Origin: Thiocapsa roseilacustris
Lineage (GTDB): Bacteria > Pseudomonadota > Gammaproteobacteria > Chromatiales > Chromatiaceae
Direction: 5' to 3'
DNA: 64,000 bases
Assembly (NCBI RefSeq): GCF_041903755.1
Contig: NZ_JBBWVE010000004.1
Location: 62,001-126,000, forward strand
Positions 41,720 to 50,229 of the stretch are shown here, in pieces. Position numbers and translations under genes: made by a program. The notes under the pieces were generated by a model. That model saw only the letters and a list, made by a program, of their open reading frames with translations, ran no database searches and had not been told where the DNA came from. How positions within the stretch are numbered: the first letter of the stretch is position 1; each line of letters opens with the position of its first letter.

Positions 41720-43003
41720 ATGAAAACACTGACCCGTAGAACCTTTCTGCAGTCCTCCATGCTGTCCACGGCCGCCGTGCTTGGCGCTCCGTCGCTCGCC
41801 GTCCACGCCGCAACCCCGCCGAAGGCCCGTGTGGTGGTGGTCGGCGGCGGTTACGGCGGCGCCATCGCGGCCAAGTATCTGCGGATGTCGGACCCGGACC
41901 TCCGCGTCACCTTGATCGAAAAGGAAGCGGCCTACGTCTCCTGTCCGCTCAGCAACGAGGTGCTCGGCGGCGAGCGCGACCTGGCCAGCCTCACCTTCGA
42001 CTACCGTGGGCTGACTCGGCGCGGTATCGCCGTGATGCAGGACACCGTCGTCGAGATCGACCCGGCACAACACTTCGTCAAAGGCGCGAGCGGCAACCGC
42101 TACAACTACGACAAGTTGATCGTCTCGCCCGGCGTCGATTACGACTGGGGCGCGATCGAAGGCATGTCCGAGGCGGTCGCCGAGCGAATCCCCCACGCCT
42201 GGAAGGCCGGCAAACAAACCGAAATCCTGCGCAGACAGTTGGAAGCGATGGAGGACGGCGGCGTCTTCTACATCGTCGCGCCGCCGAATCCATTCCGCTG
42301 TCCGCCGGGCCCCTACGAGCGCGCCGCACAGGTCGCGCACTACTTCTCGACCCACAAGCCCAAATCCAAGATCCTGATCCTCGACGCCAAGGACGCCTTC
42401 TCCAAACAGGGCCTCTTCCAGGCCGGTTGGCAGGAGCACTACGGCGACATGATCGAATGGGTCTCGGGGGCGCAGGGCGGCATCATCGAGGCGATCGATC
42501 CCGAGACCCGTACTTTAATGGGGTCGTTCGAGGAATTTAAGGGCGACGTGATCAACCTGATCCCGCATCAGAAGGCCGGCACCCTCGCGCAAACCGCAGG
42601 ACTTGCGAATGAATCGGGCTGGTGTCCGGTCGATCAGCGGACCTTCGAGTCTTCGATCCACAAAGACATCCATGTGATCGGCGATGCCTGTATCGCCGGG
42701 GCCATGCCAAAATCGGGCTATTCGGCCAACTCGCAGGGCAAGGTCTGCGCTGCCGCCATCGTCGCCGCGATCAACGGCGAAGCTGCACCCGCGCCGTCCT
42801 ATGTCAACACCTGCTACAGCATCATCGCGCCCGAGCACGGCATCTCGGTCGCGGGTGTCTATCGGCTCGAAGAGGGGCGCATCGTGGACATTCCCGGTGC
42901 GGGCGGGGTCTCGCCGGCCGACGCGGATGCCCGAACCCGCGCACTCGAGCAACAGTTCGCGTTGGACTGGTTCCGCAACATCACCTCGGATATGTTCACC
43001 TGA
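41720..43003 (+). CDS. fccB: Flavocytochrome c sulfide dehydrogenase, flavoprotein subunit
   Basis: A 427-aa flavoprotein oxidising sulfide in the periplasm. It has a twin-arginine signal (TRRTFLQSSMLSTAAVLGAPSLAVHA). FAD-binding GGGYGGAIAAKYLR follows. Cys75 (YVSCPLSNE) fits the covalent FAD link, and Cys194 (FRCPPGPYE) and Cys365 (NTCYSI) fit the redox disulfide. C-terminal IIAPEHGISVAGVYRL is typical of FCSD. Co-translated with fccA; a DNR-type box upstream suggests expression together with the N-oxide genes. Confidence 0.95.
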   Translation: MKTLTRRTFLQSSMLSTAAVLGAPSLAVHAATPPKARVVVVGGGYGGAIAAKYLRMSDPDLRVTLIEKEAAYVSCPLSNEVLGGERDLASLTFDYRGLTRRGIAVMQDTVVEIDPAQHFVKGASGNRYNYDKLIVSPGVDYDWGAIEGMSEAVAERIPHAWKAGKQTEILRRQLEAMEDGGVFYIVAPPNPFRCPPGPYERAAQVAHYFSTHKPKSKILILDAKDAFSKQGLFQAGWQEHYGDMIEWVSGAQGGIIEAIDPETRTLMGSFEEFKGDVINLIPHQKAGTLAQTAGLANESGWCPVDQRTFESSIHKDIHVIGDACIAGAMPKSGYSANSQGKVCAAAIVAAINGEAAPAPSYVNTCYSIIAPEHGISVAGVYRLEEGRIVDIPGAGGVSPADADARTRALEQQFALDWFRNITSDMFT

Positions 43004-43029
43004 GCGATCAAGCAGATCGAGGGAACAGC

Positions 43030-43626
43030 ATGACTCGAGCGTACTCAAGCCGCGCGAAGCGGCATCTTGCCCAGATCCCACTGGTCGGACTGGTCGGACT
43101 GATGCTGCCCGGAGTCGCGCCGGCGGCACCGCCATCAACCGAGCCGGGCGTCCAAAGCGACGCCGATCCGACGGCCGGAGCGTCGCGCCTGCAAGCGCTT
43201 GAGCAGCGTGTCGATGAGTTGGCGCGTCGTCTGCAGCAGCTCGAATCCGGGCCGAGCTCGGGAGCCTCCGCCGCTGCGCCGTCAAAGGCCGGCGACATCC
43301 ACTGGAGCTTCGATGCCGCGTTGAGCCGGGATCCATTCAACGTCACGCATCAGAGCTTCGATCGAGGGTCCGGGCGATGCGATGTCCTGCTCAAGATCGT
43401 CGCTCCGATCCCGGACCCAACCCCCTGGCAGGTCCCGTCCGGCGCGCCCGTCCCCGTGGTCGCGCGGATCGGACTCGCAGACGGCACCGCCAGCGAGAGC
43501 CTCGTCTTCCGCCTGGCCCGCGGGCCGCGGCTCGAGCCGGGGGCCATCCTTCATCTCGAGGCCCAAGTCCCGCCCGATCAGGCCGCCGCCATCAGCGGAC
43601 TGTCCGTCGGCATACGCCGGGAGTGA
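43030..43626 (+). CDS. Exported protein of unknown function with coiled coil
   Basis: A 198-aa protein with a signal peptide (IPLVGLVGLMLPGVAPA), then a short coiled coil (RLQALEQRVDELARRLQQLES, about residues 53-73) and a C-terminal beta-rich region (CDVLLKIVAPIPDPTPWQVPSGAPVPVVARIGLADG). There is one cysteine in the mature part. It lies 26 bp after fccB on the same strand, so it probably belongs to the fcc transcript. No family was recognised. Confidence 0.6.
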   Translation: MTRAYSSRAKRHLAQIPLVGLVGLMLPGVAPAAPPSTEPGVQSDADPTAGASRLQALEQRVDELARRLQQLESGPSSGASAAAPSKAGDIHWSFDAALSRDPFNVTHQSFDRGSGRCDVLLKIVAPIPDPTPWQVPSGAPVPVVARIGLADGTASESLVFRLARGPRLEPGAILHLEAQVPPDQAAAISGLSVGIRRE

Positions 43627-43802
43627 CCCGAGATCGACCACCCCATCGCGCTCACCGGCGCGACGCACCGGGTTGAGAAGCCACACCCGAGAAGAGCCGC
43701 GTCGGCGGTTCTCCGAGCGGTGTTCGGTATCCGATCGAGAGTCGGACGGGCGCTCCTGTGCTACCGTTCGCCTCATCGCTCCGACTCCCCGACGAGACCT
43801 CC

Positions 43803-44075
43803 ATGGCAACACGCTACCCTTTGATCCTGGTAGATGCCTCAGGGTATCTCTTCAGCGCCTATCACGCGCTGCCCAAACTGACCAACTCCAAAGGCGAGGC
43901 CATCGGGGTGCGGATGGGTGTCGTCAGCATGCTGCGCAAGCTCATCGACGAGCATCGGCCGGACTATATCTGCGTGGTCTTCGACGAGCCCGGCAGGACC
44001 TTTCGCGACGAGATCTATCCCGATCACAAGGCCAATCGTCCGGCCATGGCGGACGATCTGCGCGAGCGTGCGATC
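43803..44075 (+). pseudogene. polA: 5' fragment of DNA polymerase I (polA)
   Basis: The first 90 or so codons encode the start of the 5'-nuclease domain: YPLILVDASGYLFSAYHALP, LTNSKGEAIGVRMGVVSMLRKLI, YICVVFDEPGRTFRDEIYPDHKANRPAMADDLR. After about 44075 homology stops abruptly (the family would continue QIEPLxxxV) and unrelated Arg-rich sequence runs to a stop at 44288. The remaining 800-plus residues are absent. A complete polA presumably exists elsewhere. The break marks the edge of the mobile island. Between 44076 and 44336 nothing is recognised. Confidence 0.8.
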
Positions 44076-44336
44076 GATCGAGCGAACGGCAGAGTGACTT
44101 GTCCGAGATGGGTCCGAGCCCGGGGGAGGGGATCGACCGGGCGGCATCGGGATCGCCGCGGCAGTGATCGATACCACGGGCTCCTTCATGACAGACGGTC
44201 GGAGCACGCGGTCCGATGTGCATGTTGCGCCCGCGGAGAGCATTGCATGGCCGGAGTCTCCCGAAGCGCCCTTCCTGCGACAGCGTGAGTCACCTCTCTC
44301 CGGAGAAGATCCGCACGCACCCGATCCCGGAGCGCA

Positions 44337-45095
44337 TCAAAAGGCACCCCCGCTGCGCCGATAACTCGGCCAGGTGAACGACACGATGGGGGAACCGGTC
44401 TCCAGCAACCGTTCCATGATGCGCTCCCCAAGGTAGATCTCCATCTCGGCGGCGGTCAGGTTGCCGATCAGGATGGTGGGGCGCATCTCCCCGTAGCGGG
44501 CATTGAGCACGTCGAAGAGCATGGCACGGCGCTTGGCGTCGGTGCCGATCGCCACACCGACTTCGTCGAGCACGAGCAGGTCCGGGGTCGTGAGCAGGGC
44601 GAAGCTCTCGATCTCTGAGCGCTTGGCGACCGGCGAGTAGGCGTCGCGCAGCATCCGCAGCGCCCCGGAGATGGACATCAGGAGCCCGGTGCGGCCGGTG
44701 CGGATTACCTCGGTGAGGATTGCGCAGGCGAGATGGGTCTTGCCGGTCCCGGGTCCGCCGACCAGCAACAGCGAGCTGCCCCGCTGTCTGAGCGCCTCGA
44801 AGCGTTGTGCGTAGCCGCTGCACACCGCCAGGGCCTCTCGCTGTGCCCGGGTGTGCGCCACATAGCCATCGAAGGTCCGGTCCAGGAAGCGGCGCGGAAT
44901 CCCACAGCTCCCGACGGCCCGCTCGAGGTGTGCCTGGGCCGCTCGGAGCCGCTCGGCGGCGAGTTGGTCGACCTCGGCTCGCCCGACAGCGGCCAGATCC
45001 TCAGCCGAGAGGATCGGGGATGAGCCAAGGGATCTGATCGAGGGGGGTGGCCCCGACGCTGTAGTCCTTGTCGGCCAATCGGGGCTCCGGCTCAT
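44337..45095 (-). CDS. DnaC/IstB-like replication ATPase
   Basis: A 252-aa AAA+ ATPase: Walker A GGPGTGKTH, Walker B LLVLDEVGVAIG, sensor-like ILIGNLTAAEMEIYLGERIMERLLETG. It resembles helicase loaders (DnaC) of phages and integrative elements. ATG 45095 overlaps the upstream gene by 95 bp; a later start is possible because homology begins near LSAEDLAAVGRAEV. Paired with the DnaT/O-like gene it forms a replication-initiation module for the island. Confidence 0.85.
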   Translation of the reverse strand: MSRSPDWPTRTTASGPPPSIRSLGSSPILSAEDLAAVGRAEVDQLAAERLRAAQAHLERAVGSCGIPRRFLDRTFDGYVAHTRAQREALAVCSGYAQRFEALRQRGSSLLLVGGPGTGKTHLACAILTEVIRTGRTGLLMSISGALRMLRDAYSPVAKRSEIESFALLTTPDLLVLDEVGVAIGTDAKRRAMLFDVLNARYGEMRPTILIGNLTAAEMEIYLGERIMERLLETGSPIVSFTWPSYRRSGGAF

Positions 45096-45819
45096 GGTCT
45101 TGCCTCGTCGCGTCGCTTGCCTGCAGGGTCCGCAGTCGGTTGATGAAGGTCGCGTCCCAGCTGTCGCGTTGTGTGCCGGTGTCCGTCCAGTAGACGACGA
45201 ATTCGTCGACCTGAGCCGCGGCCCAGGTGCGGGTCATGCCGTGCTTGGCGGCCCAGTCGAAGACCCGTTGACTGGGTTGCCAGTCGGGCGGGATGGGGGT
45301 GCGCCCTCCCCCGCGGATGCCGGGGCGTTCCGGTGCGGAAGCGTCGTCGCCGAACAGCACTGACGGCTCACTGACGGTTCCATGACGGTTCATATACCGG
45401 TCCGGGGGAACTGTGTTCCCGATCAAAGAGGAACTCTGTTCCCTACCGACGGAACCGGGTTCCCGACCCATGGGCACGGTGTTCCCTAAGGCACGCTGTT
45501 CCCTCCTCCCGGATAGGGCGCTGGGATCCCTATTCCACTGGCACCCTTGATCCTGCTGCGAGGCGGACAGCAGAAGCCGGTAGTGAGTCGCTCGTCCGGG
45601 TCCGCCTCTCGCGCGCTCGATCAGGGTGCCATCGAGCCCGCCCAGGGCCTTGGTGATGCCGCGGCGGCTGAGCTCCGTCATCCATTCCAGGAGTGCGAGG
45701 GAGGGGAAGCACTGCTCTCCCCGTTCGTCGGCATACTCGGCCAGCGCGAGCAGCACCAGCCGCTGAGCGAGCGTCAGTCCGCGGCAGTCCCAAGCCCAAT
45801 CGCGTGCCGCTCGGCTCAT
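45001..45819 (-). CDS. Replication protein O/DnaT-like
   Basis: A 272-aa protein. The N-terminal winged helix (residues 1-75, LTLAQRLVLLALAEYADERGEQCFPSLALLEWMTELSRRGITKALGGLDG) resembles phage replication initiators. The C-terminal segment WQPSQRVFDWAAKHGMTRTWAAAQVDEFVVYWTDTGTQRDSWDATFINRL matches the DnaT-like domain that recruits helicase loaders. A low-complexity linker lies between. The start overlaps the stop of the XRE gene (ATGA). It acts with the DnaC-like protein. Confidence 0.83.
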   Translation of the reverse strand: MSRAARDWAWDCRGLTLAQRLVLLALAEYADERGEQCFPSLALLEWMTELSRRGITKALGGLDGTLIERARGGPGRATHYRLLLSASQQDQGCQWNRDPSALSGRREQRALGNTVPMGREPGSVGREQSSSLIGNTVPPDRYMNRHGTVSEPSVLFGDDASAPERPGIRGGGRTPIPPDWQPSQRVFDWAAKHGMTRTWAAAQVDEFVVYWTDTGTQRDSWDATFINRLRTLQASDATRQDHEPEPRLADKDYSVGATPLDQIPWLIPDPLG

Positions 45820-46040
45820 GTCGGGCGCCCCTGCTCGGGGCGGCGTTGCAGCAGATCCACGACCTGGACATCCAGAGCGCGGGCGATGCGGCGCAGGCTG
45901 GCGAGGGTCGGGTTGGCGTCGCCGGTCTCGATGCGGCAGATCCAGGCTTGCGAGGTTCCGGCGCGCTTGGCCACCTCGGCTTGGGTCCGACCGGATCGCC
46001 TGCGCAGGTGACGGAGGTTTCCTCCGATGGTGCTGTTCAT
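45816..46040 (-). CDS. Small XRE-family HTH regulator
   Basis: A 74-aa protein that is nearly all HTH: IGGNLRHLRRRSGRTQAEVAKRAGTSQAWICRIETGDANPTLASLRRIARALDVQVVDLL. Start ATG 46040; the longer open frame upstream has no homology. First gene of the leftward XRE-DnaT-DnaC run, so it probably autoregulates replication genes. The 515 bp upstream (46041-46555) show no supported gene. Confidence 0.85.
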   Translation of the reverse strand: MNSTIGGNLRHLRRRSGRTQAEVAKRAGTSQAWICRIETGDANPTLASLRRIARALDVQVVDLLQRRPEQGRPT

Positions 46041-46555
46041 TCCGGGCTCCGAATCGTTGTCTGTGATATCCGGGCCGGCGGACCGGGCAGACCGTGACGC
46101 TGCCGCCGCCGACATGGAACATGCGCTCGAGACCGTCCCGCCGGCAGCGTGGTCGAAGCGTGGGCCGGTGCGGAAAGCGTCCTCGAACGCTGAACAAATG
46201 GTAGGCCGATTGCGTGCGCGGCGAAGCCGCTCAAGATGACGCTTTTCGACGCCTTTCGCGTGTTTTGGGTTTTTTAGCGGCCATCGGGAGCGACGTGGCG
46301 CAGCGCGCCGAGCCGGGGCGGCCCGGCACCCGAACAGCAGGAGACGAACAGGGGGATGACGGCTGGCGCGGGCTTGGCGCTTTCCGCCGGTTCCATGCGG
46401 TGGATGGACGGACGGCCCGATCGCCCGCGCAATCGCCGGAAGGTGTGCTCTGCCGAGGGCGCGCGAGGCTGCGCGGTACCGTCGCGACCGGGCCGCATCG
46501 GCAATCGTCGCCCGACAGACACGCGGCCGCTCGCGCACGAGCAGCCGTCGTCGGA

Positions 46556-46723
46556 TCAGGACGATTCGAGCATCGTCGCGATCGTAAGACTGATCAGACT
46601 GAGATTGATGCCGCCGATATCGATGCTCACCGCCGGCATCGCCTCCGACGGCCTGGGCTTGGGCACGCTGTCGCCCATGATCCCGCGAATTGTGGAACGG
46701 ATTTCATCACTGTTGTCGAGCAT
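46556..46723 (-). CDS. Small hypothetical protein of the island
   Basis: A 55-aa frame from ATG 46723 (MLDNSDEIRSTIRGIMGDSV, then a hydrophobic-leaning C-terminus GINLSLISLTIATMLESS). An AGGTTTTTTCC stretch precedes the start, and the ribosome site is weak. It is kept because it fills the gap downstream of the repressor on the same strand. No family is recognised. Confidence 0.4.
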   Translation of the reverse strand: MLDNSDEIRSTIRGIMGDSVPKPRPSEAMPAVSIDIGGINLSLISLTIATMLESS

Positions 46724-46875
46724 GGAAAAAACCTCCGCTGTTCCGTGATCCGAAGTCGGTACATCGTGTCGAACGCGACGGATCGTCGCCCGAGGCATCG
46801 ACCGGGTCAACGCAAAAACGGGGCGTGCAGCCGTCATTCCGGGGCGGATTCGCTGAACCGTGCACTCGGTCACGC

Positions 46876-47340
46876 TCAGCTCGCCAGCCTGACAAGCTCC
46901 AACACCGGCGCCTTGCGGACATCCTCGCTGCTGCGATAGAGGCTGTAGAGCGCCGTGACCAGCTTGGCCTTCTTCGTCGGCGTCAAGGTGGCGCCGATCT
47001 CGTCGAGTCCGGCTTCGACGGACTCGAGCAGGGTTTCCAGCAACATCACGTCGACCGGACCCCGGACCAGCGCATCCGTGCCGTCCTCGGCACGCCCCTG
47101 TCCGGTCGCCAGCCAGAGCAGGGACACACCGGCCACGCGGGCGATATCGACCAGCTTGTCCGCCCCCGGAACGCTCACGCCCGCGAGGTACTTGCGGAAG
47201 ATGCTCTCGGAGATACCGCACTTTTGCGCGAACGCCTTCGTGGACAGCATGCCCTTGGCCTGTGCCAGGCGCGTCGCGAACCCGGCAGCATCCCAGCAGG
47301 CTTCTCTAAGTAAATCAGAATCTTGATTGTCCGTCGCCAT
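46876..47340 (-). CDS. Phage/ICE-type HTH repressor
   Basis: A 154-aa protein. N-terminal HTH (FATRLAQAKGMLSTKAFAQKCGISESIFRKYLAGVSVPGADKLVDIARVAGVSLLWLATGQ) is typical of temperate-phage repressors. The C-terminal half is a short helical domain; there is no LexA-like Ser/Lys protease domain, so SOS cleavage is not expected. ATG 47340 has GGTGG 8 nt upstream (ATG 47346 also possible). It is divergent from the flhDC-like pair over a 141-bp region with inverted repeats. Confidence 0.8.
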   Translation of the reverse strand: MATDNQDSDLLREACWDAAGFATRLAQAKGMLSTKAFAQKCGISESIFRKYLAGVSVPGADKLVDIARVAGVSLLWLATGQGRAEDGTDALVRGPVDVMLLETLLESVEAGLDEIGATLTPTKKAKLVTALYSLYRSSEDVRKAPVLELVRLAS

Positions 47341-47380
47341 GGTCATACCACCCGAGTCGAGTGCCGAGAAATCGCTTTAT

Positions 47381-47398
47381 AGCGCTTATAATGGCGCT
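47381..47398. promoter_or_regulatory. Operator-like inverted repeat between repressor and flhDC-like genes
   Basis: AGCGCTTATAATGGCGCT: AGCGC-N8-GCGCT. Related CGCTTTA elements flank it (47373, 47405, 47425). A TTGACA at 47415 with a TATAAC about 21 bp downstream could be the rightward promoter. Confidence 0.55.
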
Positions 47399-47481
47399 TC
47401 TTACGCTTTTATGTTTGACAAGATCGCTTTATCAGCACGATTATAACACTATCGACATGTTTTTCTGCCGTGAGAACGACG

Positions 47482-47838
47482 ATGACGGACACACCCTCGG
47501 CCCCCGACCTGGAGCCACCCCGGTCCAACCCTGCGCCGAACCACGATTGCGAGGTCGATACCCTGAACCTGATGTGGCTGCTCGGCGCACGCGAGTTGGC
47601 CCGTTCGGACACCGAAAAGGCGGTCTTGGTCTATGGTCTGGACCGGGAAGTGCTGGACATCCTGCGTCACGCCTCGCTCGCGATGCTGCGCGAACTGGCC
47701 GCTTCGGGGGTGCTGTTGTTTCGACCGCGCTTTCGCGTGTGCTGGCTGCAGGACCGTCTTCGCACGACCGGGCCGTCCGCACTCGGGCTGGGGCTACAGG
47801 TGATTCTGCTCGCCGCCGAGGAGGTCGCCCAACCGTGA
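47482..47838 (+). CDS. FlhD-family transcriptional activator (SetD/AcaD-like)
   Basis: A 118-aa protein matching FlhD in length and pattern: VDTLNLMWLLGARELARSDTEKAVLVYGLDREVLDILRHASLAMLRELAASGVLLFRPRF. FlhD works as a complex with FlhC. Here the pair sits in a mobile island opposite a repressor, as with SetD/SetC of SXT/R391 elements and AcaDC of IncC plasmids, so it more likely activates island genes than flagella. A GTG at 47470 would add four residues. The stop overlaps the start of the next gene (GTGA). Confidence 0.82.
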   Translation: MTDTPSAPDLEPPRSNPAPNHDCEVDTLNLMWLLGARELARSDTEKAVLVYGLDREVLDILRHASLAMLRELAASGVLLFRPRFRVCWLQDRLRTTGPSALGLGLQVILLAAEEVAQP

Positions 47839-48434
47839 GACTTCAGCACCATGCCAGGACGCAGTTGGCGATTACCTTGATCCGGCGCGGCATGCGCACC
47901 TCGCTCGTCGGGCGGATCAGCGGTCTGCGCCCGGCCGTGCTGCGCACCCTCCACCGCGAGATTCACGGCTGCAAGCCTTTGCCCGGTCAACTGCCGAGCA
48001 CCGGCAGTCTCCTCGGCTCGGCGCGGCGGCAGGCCAACGCGTCGGTGTTCGCAGGCTTGTATCGTGCCTTCGGCGGCGCGGCGGTTCAGCGGAGCATCGA
48101 CATCGAGGCGCTGCTCACGGGGCATCGCCTCTATCTGGAGCAGATGGTGCGGCTGGCCGCATCCGACACGCTCGGCGCCCCCCTCGACATCAATCAGGGC
48201 TGGGTGATTGCCCGCGACCTGACCACGGGGCTCGTGCTCTTCCGCACCTGCGAGCGCTGCGCGATCCCCTACGTGGCAGGGGCGTTCTCGCGCCGGGCGG
48301 TGGACTGTCCGATTTGTGCGTTGAAGATGTCTCGGCCGTCGCGCGATGGGGCTGATCGCCGGCCACCCGACGAAGCCGTGCATTCACCTCCGGCCGGGAA
48401 TCACAAGGATCACATCACGACAACAGATCCCTGA
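47835..48434 (+). CDS. FlhC-family transcriptional activator (SetC/AcaC-like)
   Basis: A 199-aa protein from GTG 47835, matching FlhC: LAITLIRRGMRTSLVGRISGLRPAVLRTLHREIHGCKPLPGQLPS in the N-terminal half, and a zinc site CERCAIPYVAGAFSRRAVDCPICAL (two CxxC pairs) in the C-terminal half. It would bind DNA with the FlhD-like partner. The last 30 residues are low-complexity. No flagellar genes are nearby. Confidence 0.82.
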   Translation: MRLQHHARTQLAITLIRRGMRTSLVGRISGLRPAVLRTLHREIHGCKPLPGQLPSTGSLLGSARRQANASVFAGLYRAFGGAAVQRSIDIEALLTGHRLYLEQMVRLAASDTLGAPLDINQGWVIARDLTTGLVLFRTCERCAIPYVAGAFSRRAVDCPICALKMSRPSRDGADRRPPDEAVHSPPAGNHKDHITTTDP

Positions 48435-48554
48435 CGTCGGCCCCCCGTTCACCCTGCAACCCGAGCGATCGCCTTTGAATCCATCTTGGCGCCCAGTCCA
48501 ATCCCGGCGCGCCGAAGCGCCAATCGAACCGCTTACTTCATTTGGAGACGTTAC

Positions 48555-48875
48555 ATGCCGACCTCTGTGCTGCGCTTGCGAACCGTGCTCGAGCGCACCG
48601 GCTACAGCCGTTCCGTAGTGTATGCCCGCATCGCCGCCGGACTGTTTCCACGTCCGATCGCGCTCGGTGCACGCGCGGCCGCCTGGCCCGAGCATGACAT
48701 CGAAGCGGTACTCGCCGCGCTGATCCGCGCCGTCACCGACGACGAGCTGCGCACCCTGGTCTCGGGCATCCATGCGCGACGATCGACCTTCGGTCTCGTC
48801 GCAGATGAACGCGCGCACGCCGTCACGCCGGCCTCCGCCGCGCCGCAAGCGCCGACGTCACGTCGAGCAGGCTGA
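48555..48875 (+). CDS. AlpA-family regulator
   Basis: A 106-aa protein with an N-terminal AlpA/MerR-like HTH: VLRLRTVLERTGYSRSVVYARIAAGLFPRPIALGARAAAWPEHDIEAVLAALIRA. AlpA proteins act as excisionase-like or regulatory factors on prophages and tRNA-integrated islands. GGAGACG lies 9 nt before ATG 48555. It lies just right of the FlhDC-like pair. Confidence 0.85.
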   Translation: MPTSVLRLRTVLERTGYSRSVVYARIAAGLFPRPIALGARAAAWPEHDIEAVLAALIRAVTDDELRTLVSGIHARRSTFGLVADERAHAVTPASAAPQAPTSRRAG

Positions 48876-50052
48876 CCCAGCAGACGGGGCGATCGCAGAG
48901 CAAAGCCGCACTGCGGCCGCGGGACGGCAGCTTTCGGACCGGTGCGGCAGAACCAAGTGCTGTTTCACAAACGAGAGGCCCAGGGACAGATCAAGCTCGG
49001 CGCCGCTCTCGGTTCGACACCCGCGGCCCTACGGCAGCGAAACCGGCAGTACTCGCCGAAGGATCCGTCTATATCTGCATGCAGGCCGGGGACGAGGGTT
49101 CGGCGCCGCCTTCGGATCCGTCGTCAAAGAGGAACGAGGGCAACCGGGACCGAATCGCTGCGATCTTCATCGGAGGTGTTGCGTGTCGCTCGTAATTCCG
49201 TCCAGGTGCATCCGGCCGCCGGACGGACGCGCTCCCAGACGACAGGCTGACACAAACCCGGTCCACTCTAAAGGCCCAGCCGGACCCGACACGACGTTGT
49301 GATCTGCCGGGTTCGACAGGCCCGCAAAGACTTCACGGCGTGACGGATGTGCTCTGTAAGTTGCCTTCGCCGCCCCCTCTGCTGCGCCCTTCGTCGGGTA
49401 GGCAACCGGCTCGGGCCGACGGCTACCAGGGCCGGTCGGTTTCTCTCCGCTTTCCTTGCCTCGCAGCGAGCATCCACGGCAGACCGAGAGCACGCCCGGG
49501 GAGGCGACGGCACAGCTCGACGCCGTTTCCGAATCGCAGCCCGGATGCTTGAACCGAACAGTCCGAGATGTTCCGCAAAGACCAGCGATTCGAATTGACT
49601 GAGCCAAGGGCCGAACCCCTTTCTGCGAACGGCGGCGCCAGTTGAGTTCGGGCATACAATTGCGAGAGTAGCGCTGCTCCGCCGGTGCGGGCTCCGAGGA
49701 TCCTAAAGCGGCACCCCGGAAGTCGGAACGCCATCTCCCGAGACCGGCGCACAGAACGGTTCGCGGCGCTCGCATCCGCAAATGCAACACGCGCGGCGTA
49801 CCATGTGCTGGGGATCGTGCAGGGAGGGCCACGCAGTCCACAGAGACTCGTCAGGAAAATGTCGTTGCGGTGCCACCCCGGACATTGGGTCGATGCCGGA
49901 TTGCCGCGACGTGGTGGACACGAGACCCGTTACGTCAGCGTCGCCAAGCTATGGGGGCAAGCATGGCCGTCAGGCAGGCGCCAGGGCAAGGATGAAGCGT
50001 GTTCGTGATCCGAGACGCCCCTATGAACGGCTCCGTAGATCGAACGTTTTGG
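48876..50052. other. About 1.2 kb of the island without a recognisable gene
   Basis: Open frames are present on both strands (the longest is 224 codons, leftward 49841-49167), but none shows domain motifs, hydrophobic signals or convincing starts, and composition is Arg/Pro/Ser-rich as expected from non-coding GC-rich DNA. An integrase gene would be expected here next to the tRNA but none is seen. Confidence 0.6.
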
Positions 50053-50073
50053 TTGGGGGCATTTTTGGGGGCA
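50053..50073. other. Integrase arm-type-like direct repeats beside tRNA-Ser
   Basis: TTGGGGGCA occurs twice, at 50053-50061 and 50065-50073, with 12-bp periodicity. Paired TGGGGGCA repeats of this sort flank the attachment sites of P4-like integrases. They lie 66 bp from the tRNA 3' end, on the island side. Confidence 0.5.
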
Positions 50074-50138
50074 GTATGGTTTATACGGGACTTTCTGAAT
50101 CTTAAGCTATTGTTTTTATTTTATTTTTTCTAAGTGAG

Positions 50139-50229
50139 TGGCGGAGAGGGAGGGATTCGAACCCTCGATAGGCTGTTAACCTATACACACTTTCCAGGCG
50201 TGCTCCTTAAGCCACTCGGACACCTCTCC
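50139..50229 (-). tRNA. tRNA-Ser (anticodon GGA)
   Basis: A 91-nt tRNA with long variable arm. The acceptor stem GGAGAGG (50229-50223) pairs with CCTCTCC (50149-50143), then discriminator G and encoded CCA (50141-50139). The anticodon GGA is at 50195-50193 in the loop CTGGAAA, and the T-loop is GGTTCGAATCC. Its 3' end points to the island, as expected for a tRNA used as integration site. Confidence 0.95.

Noticed and set aside
47482..48434. FlhDC homologues as evidence of a flagellar master operon.
   Set aside because: No flagellar or chemotaxis structural genes adjoin, while phage-type regulators and replication genes do; a mobile-element activator is the better reading.
49167..49841. Minus-strand frame of 224 codons in the island.
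   Set aside because: No recognisable domain, no ribosome-binding site, and Arg/Pro/Ser-rich composition similar to random frames here; not called as a gene.
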